Assembly: GCF_900104725.1 (NCBI RefSeq)
Contig: NZ_LT629758.1
Span: forward strand, 2,170,001 to 2,234,000
Reading direction: 5' to 3'
Length of the DNA: 64,000 nucleotides
DNA from: Actinoplanes derwentensis
GTDB taxonomy: Bacteria; Actinomycetota; Actinomycetes; Mycobacteriales; Micromonosporaceae
Positions 33,912 through 43,563 of the stretch are shown piece by piece (within the stretch, counting starts at the first letter, position 1; the number at the start of each line of letters is the position of its first letter). The notes beneath the pieces are model-generated. The model worked only from the letters and a program-made list of their open reading frames with translations. It had not been told where the DNA came from and did no database searches. The position numbers were made by a program, and so were the translations under genes.

Positions 33912-34772
33912 TCAGTCCAGGAAGTGGTCGATCCAGTGGTCGTGGCCGACGTCGTTGCCCCACAGCACGGCCCGGTTCTCGGCGGCGGCGATCACCGCGA
34001 CGGTGCGGACGAACGACAGGCTCACCTCCAGCCAGGACGGGCCGGGCGGCGGTGCGGCGGTGCGGGCCTGGGCCGCGCGGCTCATGCTGACGTAGTGCAG
34101 GTCGCGCATCGCCTCGTAGGTGGGCTCGTAGCGGGGCAGCGGCAGAGCGGTCAGGCGGTGGGCCAGGTCGGCGGTCTCGGCTTCGGTGAGCCAGCCGTGT
34201 ACGCCCTCGGTCACGCCGAATCCGTAGCCCAGCACCGCGCCCCGGTCGGCCAGGGCGGCCAGCAACCGGCGCAGCGGATCGCCGGCCGGGACCCGCCAGG
34301 CGTCCAGCAGTGGCCAGTAGTCGAGCGGATCCTGGGTGCGGCCGACGAACTGCGGCCGGTCCAGGCAGCAGGCCGTGACCAGGGCCTCGAAGAGGATGTT
34401 GACGTTTTCGGCGCCGGCCCGGTCGCCGTGCAGCAGGCAGTGGCCGCGTTCGGGGCAGGTCCGGGACGGGCACACCAGGTCGTGGCGCTGGTCGGCGCGG
34501 GGTGTGCCGAGCCAGGGTTCGGGCCGGTGCCGCAGGTCGGGGCCGAGCCAGGTGCAGTGCCGGGCCAGGTCGGTCGGCGGGGTCCGCAGGTGGGCGGCCA
34601 TCCGCGGCCACCGGGCGGTGAAGTCCATCCGGTGGCTGGCGGCGGTGTCACGGAAGAACGCGATCAGGAACGGGCCGGGTTCGCCGGTACGCAACAGGTC
34701 CACCAGCGCCGGGACGACCTCGGTCCGGTAACGCTGGTAGTCGAAGACGTGGATCTCCGCGTCGGCACCCAT
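33912..34772 (-). CDS. Protein of unknown function with a four-Cys/His cluster
   Basis: A 286-residue soluble protein starting MGADAEIHVFDYQRYRTEV. A compact cluster CPSRTCPERGHCLLHGD (residues about 102-118) could bind zinc. The C-terminal part has ALPLPRYEPTYEAMRDLHYV and HDHWIDHFLD. No known family recognised. ATG 34772 is chosen because TAGGGT ends 9 nt upstream (leaderless type); an in-frame ATG at 34799 is the alternative. Confidence 0.65.
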   Translation of the reverse strand: MGADAEIHVFDYQRYRTEVVPALVDLLRTGEPGPFLIAFFRDTAASHRMDFTARWPRMAAHLRTPPTDLARHCTWLGPDLRHRPEPWLGTPRADQRHDLVCPSRTCPERGHCLLHGDRAGAENVNILFEALVTACCLDRPQFVGRTQDPLDYWPLLDAWRVPAGDPLRRLLAALADRGAVLGYGFGVTEGVHGWLTEAETADLAHRLTALPLPRYEPTYEAMRDLHYVSMSRAAQARTAAPPPGPSWLEVSLSFVRTVAVIAAAENRAVLWGNDVGHDHWIDHFLD

Positions 34773-34909
34773 CGGCGGGCACCCTATCGCGTTGATCATG
34801 GTGACCGTCGCCTCGGCCCGGCGGTCGCGCCGTCGGCCCGGACCCGTGCCCGCCTCGCGAGGCCGCCAGGGGAGTGGTGGTACGGCGAAGGGCTACCTGC
34901 TCGTACCGA

Positions 34910-35269
34910 TCAATGGTCTTCCAAAGCGGCCTTGACCAGGGCCAGCGCCACGCTCGCCGGAACACCGAGAGACCGGGTCCGCTCCGCGTAGGCGATCGCG
35001 GCGCGCTGGGCCTGCCCGGACGTGCCGGCCGCCTTCGCGGTGATCACCGTGCCGTGCCGGCCGCGGGTCTCGACCAGACCGGCCGCCTCCAGCTCGCGGT
35101 AGGCGCGCGCGACGGTGTTCGCGGCCAGGCCCAGGCCGGTGGCCAGAGCGCGGACGGCGGGCAGCCGGGTGCCGGCCGCGAGTTCCCCGTCGGCGGCCAG
35201 CGCGGCGATCCGCAGCCGGACCTGCTCGTAGGGGGCGACCGGCGAGTCCGGATCGATGACGATGTCCAT
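34910..35269 (-). CDS. GntR-family regulator, short YtrA-type
   Basis: A 119-residue regulator with the GntR winged helix (SPVAPYEQVRLRIAALAADG, then LPAVRALATGLGLAANTVARAYRELEAAGL) and only a short C-terminal dimerisation tail, as in YtrA-type proteins. Its ATG shares one base with the stop of the MFS gene (TGATG), so the two are co-translated. YtrA regulators usually control the transporter in their own operon. Confidence 0.92.
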   Translation of the reverse strand: MDIVIDPDSPVAPYEQVRLRIAALAADGELAAGTRLPAVRALATGLGLAANTVARAYRELEAAGLVETRGRHGTVITAKAAGTSGQAQRAAIAYAERTRSLGVPASVALALVKAALEDH

Positions 35270-36636
35270 CAGATCAGTGTGGGCGGGGTGTTGCCGGCCG
35301 CGACGATGGCGCGCCGCAACGGCACCAGGGCCAGCAGGATGCCGCCGAGCAGGAAGAACACCACCAGTGACACGATGCCGGCCCGGTAGCTGTTGGTGAT
35401 CTGGAAGATCAGGCCGAAGAACAGCGGGCCCAGCCAGCTGGTGCCCTTGTCGCTGATCTCGTAGAAGCCGTAGTACTCGCCCTCTTTGCCTTCCGGGATG
35501 AGCTGGGAGAACAGGCTGCGCGACAGGGCCTGACTGCCGCCCATCACGATGCCGATGCCGGCGCCGAGCAGCATGAATGGGATCGGTTCGCCTTCCGGCA
35601 GCCAGTACGCGGCGACCACCACGCCCAGCCACAGTGCCAGGGCCAGCAGGATGGTCTTACGGGCGCCGATCCGGGTGGCGAGGGCGCCGAGGGCGAGGGC
35701 GCCGCCGAAGGCCAGGAACTGCACGATCAGGATCGTGATGATCAGAGTGGACTGGTCGAGGCCCAGTTCCTCGCTGCCGAACTGGCTGGCCAGGGCGATC
35801 ACGGTCTGGATGCCGTCGTTGTAGATCAGGTAGGCGCCGAGGAAGGCCAGCGTCAGCGGGTACGCGCGCATGCCCTTGATCGTGCGGCCGAGCTGCCGGA
35901 ATCCGCTGGTGATGATGTTGCCCGGCGCGGCGGCCTCGGTGGCGGCGGCTCCGGGGTGTTCGCGCAGACACAGCAACGGCACGATGGTGAAGATCGCCCA
36001 CCAGACACCGGCCGACACGATCGACCAGCGGGCCAGGTCCAGGGTGCGCTGCGGGTTGCCCTCTTCCGACAGTGACATCACCGCGACCAGGTTCAGCAGC
36101 AGCAGGACCCCGCCGCCGAGGTAGCCGATGGCCCAGCCGCGGCTGGAGATGCGGTCCCGGTCGTCGGGTCCGGCCAGCTGCGGCAGGAACGAGTTGTAGA
36201 CGACGATCGCGGCCCCGAACGCGATGTTCGCGACCATGAACAGCAGGCCGCCGAGCAGGTAACGGTCACCGGTCACGAACGCCATCGCGATGGTCGCGGC
36301 GGCACCGGTGAACGCGGCCCCGGCCAGCAGCGGCTTCTTGCGCGGCGCCCGGTCGGCGATCGCGCCCATCACCGGCAGCACGAACACCGTCAGCAGCACC
36401 GACAGCGACACCAGGTAGGCGTAGTACGAGCCGGCCGCCACCGGGATACCGAACGGGTGGACCGTGCCGTCGCACGCGTCGGCGTCGATCGCGCAGCCGG
36501 CGGCCCGTTCGGTGATGCTGGTCAGGAACGGGCCGAGGAACACCGTGATGACGGTGGTGGAGAACGCCGAGTTCGCCCAGTCGTAGAAGTACCAGCCGGT
36601 GCGTTCCCGTTTACCCGCGAGGGTGGTGCTTGACAT
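35269..36636 (-). CDS. MFS transporter, UMF1/Atg22-like family
   Basis: A 455-residue membrane protein with about 12 helices. The N-terminus GWYFYDWANSAFSTTVITVF and ADRAPRKKPLLAG (A-motif-like loop), plus SRSLFSQLIPEGKEGEYYGF, are typical of the UMF1/Atg22 permease group, which includes amino-acid exporters of vacuoles and many uncharacterised bacterial carriers. Substrate unknown. It is first in an operon with the GntR regulator. TTGACATGTGA, similar to half of the site at 24955, lies at the start of the gene. Confidence 0.88.
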   Translation of the reverse strand: MSSTTLAGKRERTGWYFYDWANSAFSTTVITVFLGPFLTSITERAAGCAIDADACDGTVHPFGIPVAAGSYYAYLVSLSVLLTVFVLPVMGAIADRAPRKKPLLAGAAFTGAAATIAMAFVTGDRYLLGGLLFMVANIAFGAAIVVYNSFLPQLAGPDDRDRISSRGWAIGYLGGGVLLLLNLVAVMSLSEEGNPQRTLDLARWSIVSAGVWWAIFTIVPLLCLREHPGAAATEAAAPGNIITSGFRQLGRTIKGMRAYPLTLAFLGAYLIYNDGIQTVIALASQFGSEELGLDQSTLIITILIVQFLAFGGALALGALATRIGARKTILLALALWLGVVVAAYWLPEGEPIPFMLLGAGIGIVMGGSQALSRSLFSQLIPEGKEGEYYGFYEISDKGTSWLGPLFFGLIFQITNSYRAGIVSLVVFFLLGGILLALVPLRRAIVAAGNTPPTLI

Positions 36637-36708
36637 GTGACGCGCTCCTGGGATGTGGTCGGTGCGCGGTCATGATGCCACTCTCACGCTCGCAGCGGGA
36701 GACGTGGA

Positions 36709-37140
36709 TCACCGTTCATCCGTTGTCCACCAGCGGGCCAGGGCCGCGGTGGCCGGATCGTCGGAACCGGCCAGGAACGTCCACGGGTCGGCGCCGGGCG
36801 GAATCTCGACACCGGCGTGGGCGGCGAGTTCCTCCGGGGTGACCGTCTCGGCCGGCGGGACGAAGCCCTGCAGGTCGGGCGCGCCCAGGGTGGTGGTGTC
36901 GACCCAGGGGAAACCGTCGATCGGTTCCGGCAGGTCGACGTCGAGGGACGGGGGGAACAGGTCGTCGGCGACCGTCTCCGTTACATCGGGCAGGTCCGGG
37001 ATATCGATCTCCGGCAGGTCCGGAAGGTCGGGCAGATCCGGAAGGTCAAGATCGACATGCTCCAGCGACGGCAGATCAGGGGTGTGCACGTCGTCCGGCA
37101 GGTCGAAGTCGAAATCGTCGTGGTCCCAGTGGTCGGTCAT
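36709..37140 (-). CDS. Acidic Asp-Leu-Pro-rich protein coupled to dynamin-like GTPases
   Basis: A 143-residue, very acidic protein. Residues about 15-60 are built of short DLP-type repeats (SLEHVDLDLPDLPDLPDLPE and more), a low-complexity chain likely to be unfolded; the C-terminal 50 residues (TPEELAAHAGVEIPPGADPW, LAGSDDPATAALARWW) look like a small folded domain. It overlaps the upstream GTPase gene by 4 nt, so it is probably made in ratio with it. A linker or adaptor role with the GTPases is inference. Composition is unusual for the window. Confidence 0.7.
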   Translation of the reverse strand: MTDHWDHDDFDFDLPDDVHTPDLPSLEHVDLDLPDLPDLPDLPEIDIPDLPDVTETVADDLFPPSLDVDLPEPIDGFPWVDTTTLGAPDLQGFVPPAETVTPEELAAHAGVEIPPGADPWTFLAGSDDPATAALARWWTTDER

Positions 37141-38912
37141 CGGAGTCCTTCGTCGATGGGAGCGGGGGTCAGGGAACGGGCGCGCAACAGGGCTTCGTCG
37201 GCCTGCCGCAGCCGGGCGGCGGCGGCGTCACGGTCGGTGGTGGCGGCGGCCCGCCGTTTCGCCCGGCCGGCCGCGTCCTCGGCGGCCGCGGCGTCGATCT
37301 CGGCGATCAGGGCGTCGAGTTCGCGCAGCCGGCGTTCGATGGCGTCGTCGAGCGCGACCGCGAGGGAGTACTGCAGGTCGGTGAACCGGCCGCTGATCTC
37401 GTCGGTGAGCGCGGCCCGGGCCTCGCCGAGCACGTCACGCAGCCAGGTGTGGGCGTGCCGGCGGTCGGTGTGCACGCGGCGCCGGTAGATGACGTACCCA
37501 CCGGCGGCCAGCCCGAGTCCGAGGCCGGCGAACGGGATCAGGAATCCGGCACCGGCCACCGCGGACAGCCCGATCATCGCGCCTCGCCCGGCGATCAGCG
37601 CGATCCCGCCGGCGGACAGGGCGATCAGTACGTTGTCGCCCGCACCGTCACGCGGTGGCCCGGCCGTCATGGTGTGCCGCAGAGTCGCGCTGACCAGGGC
37701 CGGGTCGAACGTGTCGGCAAGGACCTTCTCGGCCACGTCGCGGTAGGTGTCCTCCAGCGTCGCCGACATCTGCGCGGCGACCGCCTGCAGCTGGGTGTCG
37801 AGTTCGTCCGGCAGCGCGGACAGCGCTTCACTGCCGGCGGTGTCGATGCGGCGGGCGTAGTCGTGCTGGACCTCGGTGATCCGGGTCCGCAGATGCCCGA
37901 CGACCGCGACCCGGGCGTGCTGGATCTCGGTGTTGAGTCTCAGCGTCCACTGCCGGGACTCGGTGCGTTTGCGGGCGGCCAGGGCGGCGCGTTCGGCGCG
38001 GGTGGCGGCCTGGGCGGCCGGGTCGGCGGCGGACGCCTTCACCCGTTGGTCGCCGGCGTCACGCAGCCGGGTCAGGTCGCGGTGCGCGGCGCGCAGCACG
38101 TTGGCCAGCCGTAGCTGGTGGCCGCGGCCGGCGAGTTCGACCAGGGCGTGCTGCAGGTCGGGCACCTTGGACTCGGCGGCCAGGGTGTCGCGGGTGGCCG
38201 GGTCGGCGGTCAGGGCGATCTCGGCGAGGCGGGCACTGACCGGGAACCAGGGCGCGGCCGCGAACCGGGGTGCGTGCGCCTGCAGCAGGGATCGGTTGTC
38301 CTCGGCGATGGTCCGCCACTGCGGGTAGGCGTCGATCTTGGTGAGGGCGAAGACGACGGCGTCGACCCGTTCGGTGGCGGCGGCCAGGAAGTCCAATTCG
38401 GGCTGCGACAGCGGGGCGGACGCGTCGGCGACGAACAGCAGCGCGGTGGCGCGGCGGACCGCGTCCAGGGCGATGGTGGCGTGCACCGGGTCCAGGCCGC
38501 CGGCGCCGGGGGTGTCCAGCAGCGTCAGGTACTGCAGCAGCGGCGCCGGATGGGTGACCTCGATCTTGCGGGTGCGCTGCTTGCCGCGGGCCCACTCGTC
38601 GAGGGAGTCGATCTCGATCTCCGCGCCGCCGGGCAGCCACGCCCGCGCCGAGAACACGCTGCCGGGCACGAAACTCAGGTAGGCGGCGGTGGTGACGGCG
38701 GCGTCGACCGGGGACAGGCCGGGCACCCCGAGCAGCGCGTTGATCAGGGAACTCTTGCCGCGTTTGGTCTCGCCGACGACGACCACACCGGGGCGGGTCA
38801 GGTGGGCGCGGCGCAACTCGACCAGGTCGGCGGCCGCGTCCGGGTCGGCGGTGCGCAGGTAGGAGACGGTGTCGCGGACGGCGTCGTCCAGCAGGGCGGT
38901 CAGGTCCTGCAC
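37137..38912 (-). CDS. Dynamin-like GTPase with two membrane helices (DynB-type)
   Basis: A 591-residue dynamin-superfamily GTPase. G1: VVGETKRGKSSLINALLG (residues about 43-60), G2 Thr in DAAVTTAAYL, G3: LLDTPGAGG, G4: TKID. Long alpha-helical middle, then two close membrane helices (about residues 427-475, Gly/Ala/Ile-rich) and a C-terminal coiled-coil (AEDAAGRAKRRAAATTDRDA). Membrane anchoring plus stalk fits the DynB-like partner of actinobacterial dynamin pairs, which in Streptomyces stabilise FtsZ rings during sporulation septation (family knowledge). It overlaps the second GTPase gene by 13 nt and the acidic gene by 4 nt. Confidence 0.85.
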   Translation of the reverse strand: MQDLTALLDDAVRDTVSYLRTADPDAAADLVELRRAHLTRPGVVVVGETKRGKSSLINALLGVPGLSPVDAAVTTAAYLSFVPGSVFSARAWLPGGAEIEIDSLDEWARGKQRTRKIEVTHPAPLLQYLTLLDTPGAGGLDPVHATIALDAVRRATALLFVADASAPLSQPELDFLAAATERVDAVVFALTKIDAYPQWRTIAEDNRSLLQAHAPRFAAAPWFPVSARLAEIALTADPATRDTLAAESKVPDLQHALVELAGRGHQLRLANVLRAAHRDLTRLRDAGDQRVKASAADPAAQAATRAERAALAARKRTESRQWTLRLNTEIQHARVAVVGHLRTRITEVQHDYARRIDTAGSEALSALPDELDTQLQAVAAQMSATLEDTYRDVAEKVLADTFDPALVSATLRHTMTAGPPRDGAGDNVLIALSAGGIALIAGRGAMIGLSAVAGAGFLIPFAGLGLGLAAGGYVIYRRRVHTDRRHAHTWLRDVLGEARAALTDEISGRFTDLQYSLAVALDDAIERRLRELDALIAEIDAAAAEDAAGRAKRRAAATTDRDAAAARLRQADEALLRARSLTPAPIDEGLR

Positions 38913-40372
38913 TGGCGTACCTCCTGGGCGAGCAGCTGGAAACCGCGGTGGGCGACGTGCGCGAGACGGGCCTGGGCGGGTCCGGCGCCGTCGACGGCGT
39001 ACGCCCGCCAGCGTCCCGCGGCCAGCACCGCGGCACTGGCCAGTTGCCCGGCGTCGGCTTCGGGTAGCCGCAGGATCCAGCGCGGGTCGTCGGAGGTGGC
39101 CAGCCGGATCAGTTCCTGCTCCCAGTCCGGTGGCAGGGTCACGGCGCCGGTGGCGGCCCGCTGGGCGGCGTCCAGCAGCCGCAGCCGGTGGTAGGCGGGG
39201 TCACGCAGGGCCTGTTCGACGGCGTCGCGGATGACCGGGCGCGACTGCGGGTCGAAGGAGGCCAGGCGTTCCAGCCGGGTCAGCGCCCAGCCGGCTTTGA
39301 TGGCGTCGGAACGCCAGCGGAACGTCTGGTCGACGGTGGCGGTGAGCCGGTCCAGGCCGGACGCGGCACACAGCCGGCGTACCAGTTCGCCGGTGCCCAG
39401 GCGCGGTTCGGCGGCCAGCAGCGCGCAGGCGTAGCCGATGCCGTACAGGTCGAGCCGGATCAGCAGGCGTTCGCGCTGGTCGGGGCCCAGCGGTGCGGGG
39501 CGGGTGCGGAACAGGTCGGCCGACAGCAGCAGGATCCGCAGGTCGTCGGCGGGCAGCGCGGCCAGCGCGGCGAGGGCGTCGCGGTCGGTGCCGGTGAGCC
39601 GCCCGGCGGTGGTGGTCTCGGCGAGCAGGCCCGCGACCGGTACGACGTCGCCGACGGTGCGCAGCAGCAGCCCGGCCTGCTGGCGGGCCAGGGGTTCGGC
39701 GACCGGCCACGGGTCACCGGCCCCGCCGACCAGGGTGTCGACCTTGCCCAGCACGCCGATCGCGTTGATCGGGCTGGTCGCCAGGCGGGCCGAGGCGGTG
39801 TGGAAGGCCTCCAGGGCGCGCACGTCGTCGGCGCGCACAGCCTGGGTGAAGACGTAGACGACGGCTTCGGCGGCGGCCACCTCGTCGGCGGAGTCGTCGT
39901 CGATGCCGACGGCGGCTTCGGCGCGGGCGCTGCCGGCGGTGTCGGTGGACGCCAGACCGGGGGTGTCGACGACGGTCAGGTCCCGCAGCCGGTCGGAGGT
40001 CAGGGCCACGTCGACGTACGCGATCCGGGTGGCGGGCACGCCGAGACGGGCCGGGACCATGCCGTCGTCGTCCAGGGGAAGACTGTGGCGTTCACCGTCA
40101 CGGGTGACGACGTCGATGCGGTCGGCCGGCCCGTAACGGAACCGGGTGACCACGCGCGTGCACTCGCCGGCCGCGGTGGGGGCGACACGACGGCCGATCA
40201 TCGCGTTGACTAGTGTCGACTTTCCGGCTTTCAAGCGGCCCGCGATCGCCACTCGTAACGGATCGTGAAGCCGATTGCTGATCTGCCGGACCTGTTGACC
40301 AGCATCGGAGGATACCCGGGTGACGATCTCGTGACACAGCGTCGCGATCCCCGTGGTGAGCTGACCGGTCAC
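38900..40372 (-). CDS. Dynamin-like GTPase without membrane helix (DynA-type), first gene of operon
   Basis: A 490-residue dynamin-superfamily GTPase. G1: VAIAGRLKAGKSTLVNAMIG (residues about 40-59), G2 in GECTRVVTRF, G3: LTVVDTPGLAST, G4-like LGKVDTL. The C-terminal half is helical with no hydrophobic membrane segment. The GTG start at 40372 has no obvious ribosome binding site. Organisation (soluble GTPase, membrane GTPase, acidic protein) with overlaps at each junction implies a complex. The divergent LAL regulator begins 170 bp away. Confidence 0.85.
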   Translation of the reverse strand: MTGQLTTGIATLCHEIVTRVSSDAGQQVRQISNRLHDPLRVAIAGRLKAGKSTLVNAMIGRRVAPTAAGECTRVVTRFRYGPADRIDVVTRDGERHSLPLDDDGMVPARLGVPATRIAYVDVALTSDRLRDLTVVDTPGLASTDTAGSARAEAAVGIDDDSADEVAAAEAVVYVFTQAVRADDVRALEAFHTASARLATSPINAIGVLGKVDTLVGGAGDPWPVAEPLARQQAGLLLRTVGDVVPVAGLLAETTTAGRLTGTDRDALAALAALPADDLRILLLSADLFRTRPAPLGPDQRERLLIRLDLYGIGYACALLAAEPRLGTGELVRRLCAASGLDRLTATVDQTFRWRSDAIKAGWALTRLERLASFDPQSRPVIRDAVEQALRDPAYHRLRLLDAAQRAATGAVTLPPDWEQELIRLATSDDPRWILRLPEADAGQLASAAVLAAGRWRAYAVDGAGPAQARLAHVAHRGFQLLAQEVRQCRT

Positions 40373-40542
40373 TTCGACTCGTCAGCGCAGCACACCGTCG
40401 GCGACAATGTGCGTATCGCGGATGTCGTCGTCACGAAGGGACCTTTCGGTAGCAGTGGTTCTCGCACCACAGACTACGGACGCACCCGGACCGGCCGGGA
40501 TCCCGTGTTCGTGCCAGTGACGTCGACAAGGGGGGAGCACAG

Positions 40543-43026
40543 GTGACGGACGAGCCCGAGACGGCCGCCCGTACCGTGTTGCGCCAGGGGCCCGCCCTCG
40601 TCGTGCTCACCGGCCCACCCGGCTGCGGACGTTCCACACTGCTGCGCCGCATCGCCGCCACGGTCCCCGGCCCCGTCCACCTCGGCGGCGGCCTGGCCAT
40701 GCTGGCCGAAGTCCCGGCCCTGGCCCTGTCCCGGGCGGTCCGCGCCCGGCTGCCCGCCGACGACGTCCCGCTGCTCGCCGAAGCGGTCCGCTCCCGGGTG
40801 CGCGGCGGCCTGCTGGTGCTGGACGACCTGCAGCACGCCGACCCGGCCACCCTCGCCGCCCTGCCGCACCTGGCCCGCTCCTGCCGGGTCCTGGTCGCGC
40901 TGCGCACCCCGCACCGGCTGCCCGAACCGCTGGCCGCCGCACTGCGCGACGCCGCCACCGCCTGGCTGCCGGTGCCGCCACTGACCGCCGCCGAGGCCGC
41001 CGCCCTGGTGCGCCAGACCGCCGGTGGTCTCGGTGAACAGGCCGCCGCCACGGTCATCGCCCGGGCCGGCGGCAACCCCCTGGCGGTCATCGCGCTGGCC
41101 CGGCAGGCCGCCGCCGGTCGCGCGCCGATCGGCGAGGACATCGACCAGGTGGCGTACGCGATCGCCGCCGCCCTGGCCGACCTGCCCCGACCGGCCCGCA
41201 CCGCCCTGGCCGCACTCGGGCTGCTCGGCCGGCCCGCAGCCCCGGCCCTGCTCGGCACCGGCGCCGCCGACCTGCTCGCCGCGGGCCTGGTCACCGCCGA
41301 GACCGGCGGCTCGCTGATCCCGGTGTCGGCGTACGTCGCCGAGACCGCCGCCGGCCTGCTCGACGCGCCCGCCCGCGCCGAGATGCACGCCCGTCTCGCC
41401 GACCTGACGCCGCCCGCCGAAGCCGCCCGGCATCTCGCCGCCGCCGGCGACCCGGCCGGCGCCTACCGCAAGGCTCTGGCCGCCGCCGACCACAGCGTCG
41501 GCGCGCAACGCTGTGCCCTGCTGCTGTTCGCGTGCGGCCTGGACACTCCGGTCGACCCGCGGGTGCGGCTGGCCGCCGCCGACGCGGCACTGGCCACCGG
41601 CCGGGCCCCGGACGCCGCCGACGTGCTGCGCCCGCTGGCCGCGAGCATCGTCCCCGGCCCGGCACCCGACCCGCTCGCCCTGGAAGCCGCGGTGCTGCGC
41701 GGCGAGGCCCTGCTGCAGGCCGGGGAGCCGGCCGCCGCCCGCGACGCGGTCCGCCCGGTACCGGACACCGCGACCGCCGCGGTGGTCGCCGCCCGCGACC
41801 GGGTCGTGCTGCTGGCCACCCTGACCGCCGAACCGATGAGTGCCCTCGAACTCGCCGACAAGATCGCCGTGCGGCATCCGTCGCCACCGCCGGGCATCAC
41901 CGCCGCGCTGGCCGCGGTCCGGGCCACCCACCGGCTACCCGGCTGGGACACCGCCCTGGCCGAGGCCGCCCGCTTCGACGACCCGCTGATCGCCCGCTGG
42001 TCGTCGTGGCTCCTGGTGGAACACCTCGCCGCTGAAGGCCGCCTGGTCGAGGCGGCCGGCGCGGCGTTGCAGGCGGCCGAGGCCGCCGGACAGGCGCTGG
42101 CGTACGGGTGGCAGACCCGTTTCCTGGCCGCTTCCGACTGGGCCCTGGCCCTGCACGGCCCCGGTTTCCCGGCGGAACTGTCCTGGGACGGCACCGAAGG
42201 CGTGCTGCGCCGGGCCGCGAACCTCACCGACCTGGCCCTGCCCGCCCAGGCCCGGGCCTACGCCACCGCCGCGACCGCCCTGATCGAAGCCGACACCGGC
42301 CTGCTCGCCGCCGCCCGCGCCCGCCTCGACCACGCCCCGGCCCACCCGGCCGCCGACTGGGTCGCCCGCGAAGCCGCCTGGCTCGACGGCCAACCCGACC
42401 GCGCCGCCCGGATCCCGGCCGACGCCGGCCACGGCCTGCTCGCCGGACTCCACGCGATCACCGCCCGCTGGGCCGCCTACGACCTCGGCGAACCCGGCAG
42501 CCCGGCGATCCCCGTCGACCTGCCGGCCCCGGCCCGCCGCACCCTGACCGCCTGGGCCGTCGGGTCTGGACTCGACACCGCCGCCGACAGCTGGCAACCG
42601 GTGTCACTGCGCGAACAGATCCGCTGCCTGATCGCCGCCGGACTGACCGGCACCGACCGCGACACCGCAGTCGCGGCCCTGCTGCGCGCCGAAGAACTCG
42701 CCGACACCGCCGGGCTGACCGTGCTGGCCGGGCGCGCCCGCCGCGGACTGCGCCGCCACCAGATCCAGCGTGACACCCGCAGCCCCCGCTCCGACGGGCG
42801 CCTGACCCGCCGCGAACTCGACGTGCTGCGCCTGGTCGCCGCCGGGGAACCCACCCGCCGCATCGCCGGGCAACTCGGCATCTCCGCCGAGACCGTCGAC
42901 ACCCACATCCGGGCCAGCATGCGCAAACTCGCCGCCCGCACCCGTACCGAAGCCGCCGCACTGGCCTTCGCCGTCACCCCGGCAGCAGGGCCCGAACCCT
43001 TCGAACCCAGCGAGGATGGCCGGTGA
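40543..43026 (+). CDS. Large ATP-binding LuxR (LAL-type) transcriptional regulator
   Basis: An 827-residue regulator. The N-terminal AAA-like ATPase has GPPGCGRSTLLRRIA (Walker A, residues about 24-38) and LLVLDDLQHAD (Walker B). The middle 450 residues are Ala/Leu-rich TPR-like helices. The C-terminus carries a LuxR HTH: LTRRELDVLRLVAAGEPTRR, then IAGQLGISAETVDTHIRASM. Such regulators often activate secondary-metabolite or sugar genes. GTG 40543 has GGGGGAG 5 nt upstream. Its stop overlaps the next gene by GTGA. Confidence 0.92.
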   Translation: MTDEPETAARTVLRQGPALVVLTGPPGCGRSTLLRRIAATVPGPVHLGGGLAMLAEVPALALSRAVRARLPADDVPLLAEAVRSRVRGGLLVLDDLQHADPATLAALPHLARSCRVLVALRTPHRLPEPLAAALRDAATAWLPVPPLTAAEAAALVRQTAGGLGEQAAATVIARAGGNPLAVIALARQAAAGRAPIGEDIDQVAYAIAAALADLPRPARTALAALGLLGRPAAPALLGTGAADLLAAGLVTAETGGSLIPVSAYVAETAAGLLDAPARAEMHARLADLTPPAEAARHLAAAGDPAGAYRKALAAADHSVGAQRCALLLFACGLDTPVDPRVRLAAADAALATGRAPDAADVLRPLAASIVPGPAPDPLALEAAVLRGEALLQAGEPAAARDAVRPVPDTATAAVVAARDRVVLLATLTAEPMSALELADKIAVRHPSPPPGITAALAAVRATHRLPGWDTALAEAARFDDPLIARWSSWLLVEHLAAEGRLVEAAGAALQAAEAAGQALAYGWQTRFLAASDWALALHGPGFPAELSWDGTEGVLRRAANLTDLALPAQARAYATAATALIEADTGLLAAARARLDHAPAHPAADWVAREAAWLDGQPDRAARIPADAGHGLLAGLHAITARWAAYDLGEPGSPAIPVDLPAPARRTLTAWAVGSGLDTAADSWQPVSLREQIRCLIAAGLTGTDRDTAVAALLRAEELADTAGLTVLAGRARRGLRRHQIQRDTRSPRSDGRLTRRELDVLRLVAAGEPTRRIAGQLGISAETVDTHIRASMRKLAARTRTEAAALAFAVTPAAGPEPFEPSEDGR

Positions 43027-43559
43027 TACGACAGCCCGACGACGCTCCACGCCACGTAGTAGCCACTTCCGCCGAAGCAGACACCGTTCTGCGCCGGCTG
43101 GCCCGCGAGGGATGGACCGCCCGGGCCGGTTTCGCCCTGCCCGACCCCACCTGGGACGTCGGCGCCGCTCACCTGGTGCTGCACGGCCGCATCGGCGACG
43201 ACGACACCGAATCCGCGCAACTCGCCGTCCTCGCGGCCGCCCGCGGCGCCGGAGTCGTCGCCGTCTGCGACACCGAATCAGCCGCCGGCCGGGCCCTGAT
43301 CGACGACCTGTCCCGCCTCGGCCCGGTCAATCAGGGCGTCGACGGCGGCGACCCCCTGGCCAACCTGATCCCCGAACAACGCGCCCTGCTCGACCGCCTG
43401 GCCGCCGGTGACACCATCGCCGCGGCGGCCGCCGCCGAATTCCTGTCGCTGCGCACCGCCAACCGCCGCATCGCCGAGGCACGGGCCCTGTTCGGGGTGC
43501 GAACCACCCGTGAGGCGGTCCTGGCCTACCTGCGGCAGCGCCAGCGCGCCCCCGAATAG
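43023..43559 (+). CDS. Small LuxR-like HTH protein coupled to the LAL regulator
   Basis: A 178-residue protein. Residues about 1-115 have a Rossmann-like pattern (HLVLHGRIGDDD, LAVLAAARGAGVVAVCDTES) recalling a degenerate receiver domain without the phosphorylation Asp set; residues about 115-175 form a GerE/LuxR-type HTH (LIPEQRALLDRLAAGDTIAA, then EFLSLRTANRRIAEARALFG). GTG 43023 overlaps the LAL stop (GTGA). Probably a co-regulator made together with the LAL protein. Confidence 0.75.
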   Translation: MIRQPDDAPRHVVATSAEADTVLRRLAREGWTARAGFALPDPTWDVGAAHLVLHGRIGDDDTESAQLAVLAAARGAGVVAVCDTESAAGRALIDDLSRLGPVNQGVDGGDPLANLIPEQRALLDRLAAGDTIAAAAAAEFLSLRTANRRIAEARALFGVRTTREAVLAYLRQRQRAPE

Positions 43560-43563
43560 GGCC

